Shown: positions 37,860 through 47,245 of the stretch, in pieces | How positions within the stretch are numbered: position 1 is the first letter of the stretch | Layout: each line of letters opens with the position of its first letter | Origin: Agelas oroides | Lineage: Eukaryota > Porifera > Demospongiae > Agelasida > Agelasidae | Direction: 5' to 3' | Assembly (NCBI GenBank): GCA_949130485.1 | Contig: OX422185.1 | Span: 1 to 64,000, forward strand | Length of the DNA: 64,000 nucleotides | Made by a program: the position numbers and the translations under genes | The notes under the pieces: generated by a model | The model's database searches: none | Told to the model about the DNA's origin: nothing | What the model saw: the letters and a program-made list of their open reading frames with translations, nothing else

Positions 37860-39090
37860 GGAGACTGCCACATTTACTTTAAACCAATTAAAATATTATA
37901 AGTCAATTTTTCAATCTTATACCAAACCACCAAACTCTACTGTCATTGGTGGGTTGGTCAGGGAGAACTTCACAAGACCCAATCAGCAGTCTGTGTGTGT
38001 GTTTGGTGATCAAGGTTCAATTTACTGGGAGCTGCGGGGGACGCTCCTCCAACAATCCAGCTTTCCCAAAAAATTAAAAACTACCTAAACAATTTATAGT
38101 TCTAGATGTGATTTTACCTCTTCGATTGCATCATTCGGAGAACCTAAACCCTCAAATTTTTTGATGCCCCCGGACAAGCTTATACAGCTTGCCCCCCCAA
38201 ACTCCAAATCCTAGATAGAACCTAGTTATATCTGTGATGCATGCACAAGCAAAACTAGCTTTAAAGATACATTTTCATACCATAGTGGGCAAAAGTAACT
38301 GAGCTTCTAATTGTAACATGTATAGCCTGATATTCCATTCGATTGAAATGAAACCGATGAAAGCACATGCAGGACATGTTAGTCTGGTGCAACAAAACAC
38401 TAGTGGAGGCCTACTGTCAGAGTGCAGCGTCGACGACCTGGGGCGAAGACAACTGAAGTTGAAGCACACGTGGGAACTTAATTTTTATTTGTGCTTCTAC
38501 CAGCCATCAACAGCAGTCTGGCGGTACAAATTTAATATGGATGGTGGTTGTGGTCGCTTCAAGTCAAGGGCCATGCATAAACGCCACTCACAAATGCCAT
38601 GCAGAAATTTACCTCATCATTTCGGTGTAAAGCTTAATACATGCATGTGTAGCTACATTAGCTGCCCTGGCTGGAAAAATGGCTGGCATATGTGATACTT
38701 AGCTACCTCTGGTGAGGACCTAGCTACTTATGCGTTATCAAGCTTAGCTTAAACAGTAGACAGTGGCAAATCCTGCTGTGTGCCATAACAATGTAGTAGT
38801 AAATCAGCGGTTTGCTGCTTGCTCAGGCTGACCCCATGATGATGAATCATCTAACTAGTTATTGTTACTTTAGACTGCACCCAGGGAGGGCCATTCCTCT
38901 GAAGAAGCTGCACAAGAACTGTCCAAGGTATGTTGACAGTGTGTTTAGTAGTGGTACTTTCAAAGAAGCACTAAAACCCAGTCTTCCCAAAAAATCAGAC
39001 CAAAGCTGGGTTAGTCCAAGGTATCCCATGATACCCCTATATAGGCTTCCATGGCAACTGTGGGCTGTTTTCATAATATGGATTGGCTGA
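37860..39090. other. Unassigned sequence
   Basis: The longest open frame (38,318-38,695 plus, 125 codons) has no recognisable motif, codon pattern or splice context that I can support. No element ends found. Confidence 0.4.
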
Positions 39091-39352
39091 CCGCCAAGTC
39101 ACGGACTCGCGCGATCGCGGACTCGCACCGGAAATAATTTTACAGCTGGAATGCTTTGTTCTTTGCCGATACTGCACGTGCAACAGTTCTAATGAGTTGT
39201 AGAGTAGTGTAAACGGTTGCTTGACTTGTGGGAGACTTCCATAGTTTCCAAGAAGTCTTACTATGAAGCCGGTGTGAGTCCACAGGTACTGGAAGTAGTC
39301 CACGTATCAACGACAGAGTTAGCATGTGAGTTTGAGCAACGTTCTAGCTAGT

Positions 39353-39482
39353 CTAGGGTAGCCAGCGTAGCCAGCGTAGCCAGACTAGCCTCAAATCCAA
39401 GTTTTCCGTTCTAGATTTGTCTCGCAGTTATGGCGAGGAGTCCAGAACGGAAGGCTATCCACTGAGAGTCTGGCTACGCTGT
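39353..39482. mobile_element. Foldback element related to the TAGTCTCG/AGCCAGACT family
   Basis: GTAGCCAGCGTAGCCAGACT at the left pairs with AGAGTCTGGCTACGCT at the right. The inner TTTTCCGTTCTAGA pairs loosely with TCCAGAACGGAA. Confidence 0.7.
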
Positions 39483-40328
39483 TAGATTAATGTAGTTCTA
39501 GCCATTATACACACAGAGTTTGCGAAAATACATATAGCCGAGGGCTTTCCGCCAATAAACCGTTGTTCGATATCCAGGGAAGCACGTTTAAGCCTTGGGA
39601 GTGGGCTAACTGCAGTGAAATGCGCACTTACCTACTGGCTCATTGCACTGCTGCACAATCATTCCCATGCCTTTACAGTTCTGCCTGGTAACGACGCTTG
39701 TTTACAGCATAGTCGACGCCTCTCATGCAAGGCTAGCTTGGTTTTGTTAGCGCCTACAGAACTCGTACAGATGGCAGTAGCGTGCCCATCTCGTTTGATA
39801 ACTGTGTGTCTGCAAGGAACAAAGCATTCCAGCCGCAAAGCATTTCCGATCCGCCGTGAGTCCACAGTCACGTTTGAGTGCAGTTTGTTGTAGAGTAGAC
39901 CTAGCGTAGTACCGAGGCTGTCGGTGTGTGTGTGTGTGTGGGGGGGGGGGGGGGGAGCCGTATCAATATGTACTCTCTTTGTAAGTATACCACGTTGCTA
40001 ATGATGTGTAGACACAAGTGGAAGAAGGGCTGAGGAGCCCTGATTGGTTGTGCTGCACTCCAAATTATATAGAAGTTCAGGCCAGAATTAGAACAGCTTA
40101 GATAAACCTACAAGTAGCCTTACTGTCTTTTTATTCGTCCCTGATGACAGTGGCCTGAGCATAGATACTTGTTTGTTGCTTGACGCGGAGTGATGCGCTT
40201 GCCCTCAGCCTGCTGCTGCGCTTTTCGTATCCTTTTTTGGTCAGTGTACCCACATGATGCCTTCTACAAATCATTAGTGACTGGGTAGCTACTTCTGTGA
40301 GGTGGGGAAGGGGACATTGTTACCCTTA
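39483..40328. other. Unassigned sequence with one simple repeat
   Basis: GCAAGGAACAAAGCATTCCA at about 39,813 is nearly the inverse of GCTGGAATGCTTTGTTCTTT at about 39,146, a weak inverted pair. Apart from the TG/G simple repeat no gene or element is recognised. Confidence 0.45.
39925..39957. repeat. (TG)n-(G)n simple repeat
   Basis: About eight TG units followed by a run of G. Such runs are common sites of length error. Confidence 0.9.
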
Positions 40329-40560
40329 CAGTCGAACCTCCCATAACGGACCCTCCAAGAAGCGGACAACCTCTCTACAGCGGACAAACGCTGTGTTACG
40401 GATTGAAATTACTATAGTACTAATGCATAAATAACCTCCGAGAGGCGGACGCTTCTTGATTCCGGACAGCGGACAAGATTTGAACTCCCAACGTGACTTT
40501 TCAATACAAAGTTGCCTCTCAATAACGGACACCCAGGAAACCACACCTATAAAATTGTAG
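40329..40560. mobile_element. Fragment with CAGTCGAACCTC end (Tc1/mariner-pogo type)
   Basis: TACAGTCGAACCTCCCATAA followed by several GCGGACAACCTC / AACGGAC words is the usual look of a mariner/pogo-type end after a TA target. No matching right end was found nearby, so it is one-ended or decayed. A related intact short copy is at 40,874-40,959. Confidence 0.55.
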
Positions 40561-40873
40561 CACACCCACACATTTTGAGGACAATCAGGAATTTACATGC
40601 GTGATTATAGACACACGCATACGCTTGAACACATGTAGACAGCTAAGCTTCCATATTAAACTTTCACAGATGGTAAATACTACGTTGTTGTCAAGAAGTT
40701 TTTTTAAGATTTACTCTAGATTTATGGCCTATACAAGTCCAGGTGCTGTTAAGGAGTACACCAATTCTTTATTTTATCTGGGTCCATAAAAATTATATAT
40801 GCATGGGATTTCAAGTCCATTTTATTGATTATCTACCATTATATTATTATTAAAACATTATTTGAGGATTATA

Positions 40874-40959
40874 CAGTGGAACCTCCGAGATAGGGACAAC
40901 CTCTGAACAAAGGACAAAAGACCCGTTCCCAAAGTGTCCTTTGTTTGGAGGTTCAACTG
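40874..40959. mobile_element. 86-bp MITE, TA target duplication
   Basis: CAGTGGAACCTCC at the left is the inverse of GGAGGTTCAACTG at the right (one mismatch). TA lies on each side, the standard Tc1/mariner target. Confidence 0.88.
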
Positions 40960-40961
40960 TA

Positions 40962-41709
40962 AACTGATTCACTGCTTGTACACACATGCACACACATACA
41001 GTGTGGAACAACGGGGAGGGGGGAGGACTGGGTGAGACAGTGTGCCACAACAGGGGAGAAGAGGACGAGCAAGTAAGGACTTGTGTATTTACCTCATTGG
41101 CAAATTATGCTTGAGAGTGGGGTGAAAGCATGGGAGCATATGCTGGCATAAAAGGGAGCTGTGAAGGGCATGATTATGATCCAGCATGTAGCTCTACCAC
41201 AGTGGGGATTAGAGAACCCTTCAGAGTGAACTTGGTGCCAAGAATCCCTCCTTCAAGAAGCATGATTGTACTGTTGATAAGTGTAGAACACAAGAGCATA
41301 ACAGCTACTCTGGCTTAATATTAAGGAATGCATCAGGTAAGGGGGGTCAGGGGGTTTTTTTGTGCGTTTGAAGTCAGAGCAAAGCCACAAGCTCATGAAT
41401 AGTATTATAAGAAAGCAAATTTTGATAGCACTGTATATAGTTAGTAGACCTCCAAAATTTGCCAAGGCCTAGCAGGCTGTATACATTGTCTACAGTGTTC
41501 AGTTTGAGTGTGTTCAAATTCGTGATGCTAGCATTTTTTATGGGTGTTGTATATTCTCTCCTACTCTCAGGGTGACCATCAGCCCGAGACACATGTGTCT
41601 GATTTCGAGTTAGTACATTCAACCCACTATTTTGCCCACTACCTCGAAGCTCCAGAGACTGTTTTTCCACCCAGCAACCTGGCTGAGTCATAAACTTAAA
41701 AGGCTGAGT
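40962..41709. other. Unassigned sequence
   Basis: No gene recognised. A duplicated GGCTGAGTCATAAACTTAAA occurs at 41,670-41,720, just before the Penelope-like fragment. Confidence 0.45.
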
Positions 41710-42865
41710 CATAAACTTAAAAGGTTAGAGAAGAATGGGGAGGTCGCTAGTGCCTTGGTAAAATAGGTTGAGACCCACAGGAAGCCAACCCCCTAGGATT
41801 TATGGCCTGCCCAAGATCTACAAGCCTAATGTCCCACTCAGACCCATTGTTTCGTGCATAGGATCACAAACTTACCAACTATCCAAGCACATCACATCCC
41901 TCATATCCCCCCTAGCAGGACGTACTAGTTCCCTTGTCAAGAACTCCAGGCACTTTAACCCTTTTAGCCCGACGCGCATGCGCAGAAATTGATCGCGTGG
42001 TTACGAGAGAAGCTAATAAAAAATGGTGATTTAGTGTAGTGTTAATTCATTGCGTTATATCCTTTAAAATAGCTGAGTTCAGGCAATGATAGTTAGGCTT
42101 AGCTTAGTTGAAAACAAACCTGCTTTACTCAGAATGTAGTCAGAAGACCTGCTAGTGAAGTCCGAAGAAGCTACAACGGTGGAAACGTAGGTACCCGGTG
42201 TGTACCTGAAAATGACCAATAATACACGGCAAAAGTTGGCAGAGATTTCCAGCGAAGGTACGTTTCAACTGTCGTTGACACGATTAGATAGTATATAGAC
42301 GATAGAACATGTAGCGTGTGGATATAAGCTGTACTGTGGCCAACTACGATCGGCAGGCAAACTTCGAACGCGATTTTCAGGGGAAGTCCCTATAGGATGC
42401 GGCAGCAAATTATGCTTCGATTGACTTCCTGTTACACGTAATAACTAACTCCAAGTCCAAAAAGGCGCAGCGATCACGATAAATAGCGGAAGCGAAGTGC
42501 GGGCGCATTTGGCCGCTATCGGGTGTAATGGTCAAGAAATTTCACGGGCGCATTTGGCCGCTATCGGGTGTAATGGGTTAAAGAGATGATGGAAAGTGTG
42601 CATGTGGAAAGTGATGATATTCTAGTGAGCTTTGATGTCTCCTCCCGTTTCACCAATAGTAGTGATACCCTATGTGACTGGGATGAGTGAGGATGTTAGG
42701 TGGAAGTTCAACATCAGAGTAGTCTTTGTCCGGGTGGACTCTCTGCTCAATGTTGACCAAGGTCAAGGACAGGAGCTGTTGGTGAAGGAGGCCCTGCACA
42801 TCCAGATGACACCCTCAGAGGACGTGAGGGAGGAGCAATCCTCACCGACCTTTGACCCCCAATAA
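41710..42865 (+). pseudogene. Penelope-like retroelement fragment, internally deleted and interrupted
   Basis: The conceptual protein is split. From 41,718 one frame reads LEKNGEVASAL and is lost at a TAG near 41,760. The next frame gives [27 protein letters not shown] and YQLSKHI, hallmark reverse-transcriptase motifs of Penelope-like elements. It stops at the insertion at 41,959 and resumes exactly at 42,578 with MMESVHVESDDILVSFDV, the next RT motif. Immediately after this the palm, thumb and linker are missing: a segment near the linker (VVIPYVTGMSEDVR) follows. The GIY-YIG core is then missing and only the extreme C-terminus remains (LLVKEALHIQMTPSED). So there are at least two internal deletions, a frameshift and one nested insertion. 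It is a dead copy of an endogenous retroelement. Confidence 0.88.
41959..42577. mobile_element. 619-bp piggyBac-type MITE nested in the Penelope-like fragment
   Basis: Both junctions carry TTAA (41,955-41,958 and 42,578-42,581), the piggyBac target. The left end CCCTTTTAGCCCGACGCG and the inverted right end CCCATTACACCCGATAGCG match at about 70%, and both begin CCC as piggyBac ends do. The right terminal block, GGGCGCATTTGGCCGCTATC through GGGTGTAATGG, is present twice in tandem (about 42,503 and 42,545). Removing the element with one TTAA reconnects the reverse-transcriptase frame. Confidence 0.93.
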
Positions 42866-43328
42866 CGTGTATCCTCAGTAGTGCATGGCTATAAATAGCA
42901 AGATTTGTTTGCACCTCTTGACTTTTGCCCTGATGACGACTGGAACATTCAGTCTGACGTTGGCAAGTTATTTTCCGAGCTCAAGTTGGTTCCAGATATC
43001 CTTCTCTTCATTTATGCAGAATCAAAGAGAAGCCACTGAAAGTTCACCCTTGATGAACCTGGTAGGTACACCACTAAGAAGGTACCAAAACAGGTCTTGC
43101 CCACGTTTCATTCCTTGTATATCCTGAGATACCTAGCAGTGATCCACATTGCTAACATACTGATTTTAGGGAGTCACTAATTTCCTGAGTCCACCTCACT
43201 TGTCCGTATATTTGTGTTAACAGTGGAGGTGACAATGCCTTCTACTTTTTTCCACTATATAGGGTATGAATAACCACCAAGAGAGAGAGAAAATCAAAGA
43301 GACAAAGAAAACTTTAGTTGTTAGTAAC
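42866..43328. other. Unassigned sequence
   Basis: Nothing recognised. An 80-codon frame from 42,885 shows no homology to Penelope-like proteins by eye. Confidence 0.45.
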
Positions 43329-43610
43329 TAGTCTTGTACCCAGACTACTGAGGTGTAGTCTGGGAACCAGACCAGTTGGTAGCTTCATGATTGTCCATGT
43401 GGGTGCATGTGGTGGGAGGGTGGGTAGTGTGGTTGTATGATTGGATGTGGGGGAAAAAATGATCTTCAGTGTATAGTACTCCAAACTTCATGTCAGGTTT
43501 AAGTGGATCTTGTACCTGGACTAACAATGTGAAAGGTGTAGTCTGGGAACCAGACCATTTGGGTAGCTTTATGATCATGATGTAATGTATATGGTGGGAA
43601 GGGTGGTTTT
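43329..43610. repeat. Tandem duplication containing two small foldbacks
   Basis: TAGTCTTGTACCCAGACTAC, then GTAGTCTGGGAACCAGACCA, then GGTAGCTT-ATGAT and TGGTGGGAGGGTGG occur at 43,329-43,425 and again, diverged, at 43,508-43,608. The short foldback is a relative of the TAGTCTCG family that has been duplicated with its flank. Confidence 0.75.
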
Positions 43611-44094
43611 GATCGAGTATTGATCAAGAGTTCAGTAGCACGAGTACCGTAACCATGCTGTCAGGTGTAAGCGTAGCATCTAGCCAGCAACTGGAATTAA
43701 TGGTCCATGCAGCCTGGTTGCCTGAAGCCTTGCTACCCGGTGGCTCCATACCTGCATGTCTCTTCGCACCATAGTCTAGAAGCATACAATAATGATCTAC
43801 ATGCACTGTAAGGCTCACTTGTTCCTCGGACTAGTGGGAGAGTGTTGGTACACGGAAACATTGATAACACGGATGCGGCTCAAACCACAGTGAGATATTT
43901 GGTGGCCACATTGCGAGAGATATAATGAACACCTGCAGGAGGCAGTGCGAGGACAAATGGTGGCCCGCATCAGCCGTGTCGCCGCCCGCGTACAATTTTA
44001 TTTGCAGCGGAAGCTAAACTTCCTGTATGAAGTTACGGACACTCATAAAGTCACAAAAAAGGTTTTCTGAATAGAAACAAGCACATGTAGGGAT
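43611..44094. other. Unassigned sequence
   Basis: No gene or element recognised. Confidence 0.45.
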
Positions 44095-45950
44095 TAGTCT
44101 CGCGTAGCCAGACTCTCGCAGGGAGGGAGAGTCTGGTCAACTGCCCATATAAGACTTGTTCCAACACCCACCCCAACTGGGGTGGGCGATAAGTGCCTTC
44201 GCGGCCAGCTATATATAATAGCGATGTGTCAAGTAAACGAAGCCTCACTCACACTAGACAAGCTGCAATCATCGCGAGGCAATGTTAACTCTGTGGTGCG
44301 AGGAACGAGACTAAGTAGCTTGGTTAGGGTGGCGGTAAAACGGGAGTGGACGATGTTACTAATAATAGAATTTTCCACAAGTGGGGTGCGTTTTAATGGC
44401 ATAAATTGCATCACGCGCTTATGTAGCCCTGCGTGCCACGTTGGTTTCAACAGTCTGGCGGATGAGGTGAGTGTTGAACGTACCTGAAAGAATGGATATT
44501 CTTGAAACGATCGACGAGGCCATATTGTCATTTCGTCAGAAAGTGATGATGAGCAGGCCGCTCCAAGCAGATCTACGACCAAGGTTTTTACTCCTACCAA
44601 GTGTCCGCCTTCTTCCTCATCGGAGTCCAGGTTTGTCATTTTATGATGAATATGATATGAGACGTCCACTTATTCTCAAATGGCCTTTGTTTCAGTGGTG
44701 CATGATGACGGCGATATCCCATCTGACTCTCCCACTGATTGCGAGAAACGGGAAGTACGCTTGTACGTATTTTCTCCGTCTTTGTACGGTTATTCGTGTA
44801 GGTATGCTTTTTCCCCCTTGTCCTGGGAAAGGCAACTGATAGTGATGTCAGAGTTTCCAAAAGTATGTAAATATTCTTCTACACGGGCCATTTCTCCACA
44901 ATATCTTAATGTATTCACATCAAATTTGATATAGAGGTTCCTTAGAGGCTTGGGTATATTTCCTTGCACAGCTTTGTTAAAAATATCTGCCTCGATCAAA
45001 ACTACACACAATTTTTTGTCACATCTCGCTACTTTTCTGCAAATTGTTGAAGTATTAAGACATTTTGTGATGCTGCTCACAGTTACTTCAATATTCAACA
45101 AAGCACAACCAGTTCTGTATACTAGAGTAGTTGTCCAATGGGATGGTACAGGTTTTTGATTGGAAAATTGCTCCAACTTCCCCGGAAATGCAACTATTTA
45201 TGGCCACAAAATGCCGTTTTTTAAGCATTTATCAAGCCTAGTGCAAGGATTATACTAGATATCTAAAATCCACAACCTTCATTGGACTGAATAGGTACAG
45301 ACTATCCTTCACAGCGAGTTTCGTTGTGATCGGGCTTACAGCGGCTTCCGGAAAAGTAGTGACCGGAATATTGCGCTAAAATGACGTAGAAAAAATTTGG
45401 CAAACCAGTTACATTTCGAAGACCGTACCGCTTGCTGTATTCACCCAATCTCATTGATATGGGTACCGTTGGAATCGCCATTTTATGCTCTTTTCAAAAA
45501 TAAAGGTTGTTGTTGTGATAAACAAATTTTGATTTTCACCCCGACATCGCTACAACTGAGTGAATTTGTGTTTTTTGAGTTGGGATTTCTGTACGGTGTT
45601 ATGTTCGGCCGTCATTATACATACGCCTACGGAACGGAACAGTTTCATCACAATATTTCGCTGAACGGAGCCGGTGCACGACTGGCATGCAATCCAACCT
45701 CGTGCGTTGAATTACTTAGTTTCTGGGCGTGATACTTGTTTTTAATGGTAAGTAAAGGTTTATACACTAGTTGAAGTGTAAATGTAAGCGCTTACTAATC
45801 AGATTGTGTGCCGCCGAAATTCTGTGGAGGTACAGAAATGTTGTACTATATTCACCAGACCCCCCTTTCCTCTTGCAGGATTGAAGGGGGGGGGGGTCTG
45901 GGGACACGACTAACTCTCGCCAGGCAAGAGTCTGTCTACACGAGTCCAAG
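44095..45950. mobile_element. Possible long TAGTCTCG-type element (tentative)
   Basis: TTAGTCTCGCGTAGCCAGAC at 44,095 has an imperfect inverse near 45,920-45,948 (AGAGTCTGTCTACACGAGTC). If these are ends, the 1.86 kb between them is one element. It holds a minus-strand frame of 146 codons (44,669-44,229, with an acidic DSDEEE patch) and a plus-strand frame of 111 codons (45,397-45,732); I recognise neither. No target duplication was found. Two separate short foldbacks would explain the ends equally well. Confidence 0.3.
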
Positions 45951-46384
45951 GCTCGACAATTGCCTTAAAATGTCCGTATATAGAGGCTGTCAACAAGACA
46001 CTTTAAAAAAACCGTTGCTGCTCAAACAGTATCACAACCAGTAGCTACAGCATTTCATCGCACAATGCGATGTTTGGCAGTTGTGTGTGGTAGCACACAT
46101 ATTCAAACTTGTTCCATTCCAGTAAATGATGACTGGCTTATGTTAGCGTGATTTCCGCTCAGTGACAGAACTTGTATAGCAAGTTAATTGTAGTTTCCAT
46201 GGTAATATGCAGATAGTTTAAGGCTTCAAGTCATATAGCTACATAAATCACATTTATCTGGTCTTGCATCTAGTACAATAACCGTTTCTATTTCATGCCT
46301 TGTTAGTTTGCCTGAGTGGAACACCTGTTTTTGCTTGTACAAGAGGGCCTGGGCACAAGGAAATGTAGGAAGGGTGCAACTTAA

Positions 46385-47025
46385 CTCTTTGCACGTGGAA
46401 ATGATTTGTACATTACTGTTTATTAATGCGGAAATTAATGTTGTCAGTCTGAGGTCAAAGTGGCAAGCGTTGCCTAGCAAGCCCTGGGCAGTGCCAGTGG
46501 GCTAATTTGCATAGACAGCATGTAACTAGGCTGGACTAAATAGCTGATCACTGCTAGGTAAGCAATTTGTACTTGTTTGAAGCCATTATCTGCGGCTTTA
46601 CATCGGAGCGTACCAGCAATTCGAAACGGTGCCGATTTTCTCACTTGTTACCTACAGCCTTGACAGATTCAGCCGATTTCCGAGTTATCTAAAGGTAGTA
46701 CTCCAACCTTGAGTGAAAACTGGAGGCCGTTTGCTCCCTGTGTTGAAGAGAAAGCTTCGCGTTTAGCAGCCCTTGGTCAAATTCACAATCACTCGTGAAC
46801 TAGCACTGCCCCTTCCTGCCTTTTATGAGAGCAATGTAAGTGGAAAGGTGTGGCCTAGACTTATTACTACTACTACTCAATAGACAGGGATTTACCCTAA
46901 CTTCTTGTTTGGCTTTACTATTGCGTGGTTCTGCTTTTCCCAAGATCCCGTGCAGATTTATGTGCACTTCGCGTAGGCTAAATTAATCACGTATGCATAT
47001 AAATCTGCACTTCGCGTGCAAAGAG
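46385..47025. mobile_element. 641-bp TTAA-flanked MITE (piggyBac type)
   Basis: TTAA borders both ends (46,381-46,384 and 47,026-47,029). The left end CTCTTTGCACGTGG and the inverted right end CTCTTTGCACGCGAAG share a 12-13 bp terminal repeat. A subterminal AAATCTGCACTTCGCGTG is partly repeated (about 46,955 and 47,001). No long coding frame. It lies just before the MULE-like transposase remnant and is a different family from the TTAA element at 41,959. Confidence 0.85.
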
Positions 47026-47129
47026 TTAATGTGCATGGACATGCATTCATCCTGGTTGGTGTTGGGTGTAGATCCTTTTCGTTTCATTTTTCATAGGTTA
47101 AAGTTTGAAGTGAGTTCAAGCAATGAACA

Positions 47130-47245
47130 TGAAGAGCAGCAGTCGAGTACAACGACCTCCCAATGATGATCCCGAGCTTCCATTGTGAAGAGCAGCAGTC
47201 GAGTACAACGACCTTCTCCCAATGATGATCCCGAGTTTCCATTGT
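47130..47245 (+). repeat. Short tandem duplication at the transposase 5' part
   Basis: GAAGAGCAGCAGTCGAGTAC, AACGACCT, CCCAATGATGATCCCGAG and TTCCATTGT occur twice in tandem (about 47,130-47,187 and 47,186-47,242). The second copy has three extra bases. Confidence 0.9.

Noticed and set aside
38318-38695. 125-codon plus-strand frame
   Set aside because: No family resemblance, no flanking splice sites that continue it, and composition like the surrounding non-coding DNA.
44229-44669. Minus-strand frame with an acidic N-terminal patch as a piggyBac transposase start
   Set aside because: Acidic patches are common; no DDD-domain motif follows and no matching TTAA-flanked ends enclose it.
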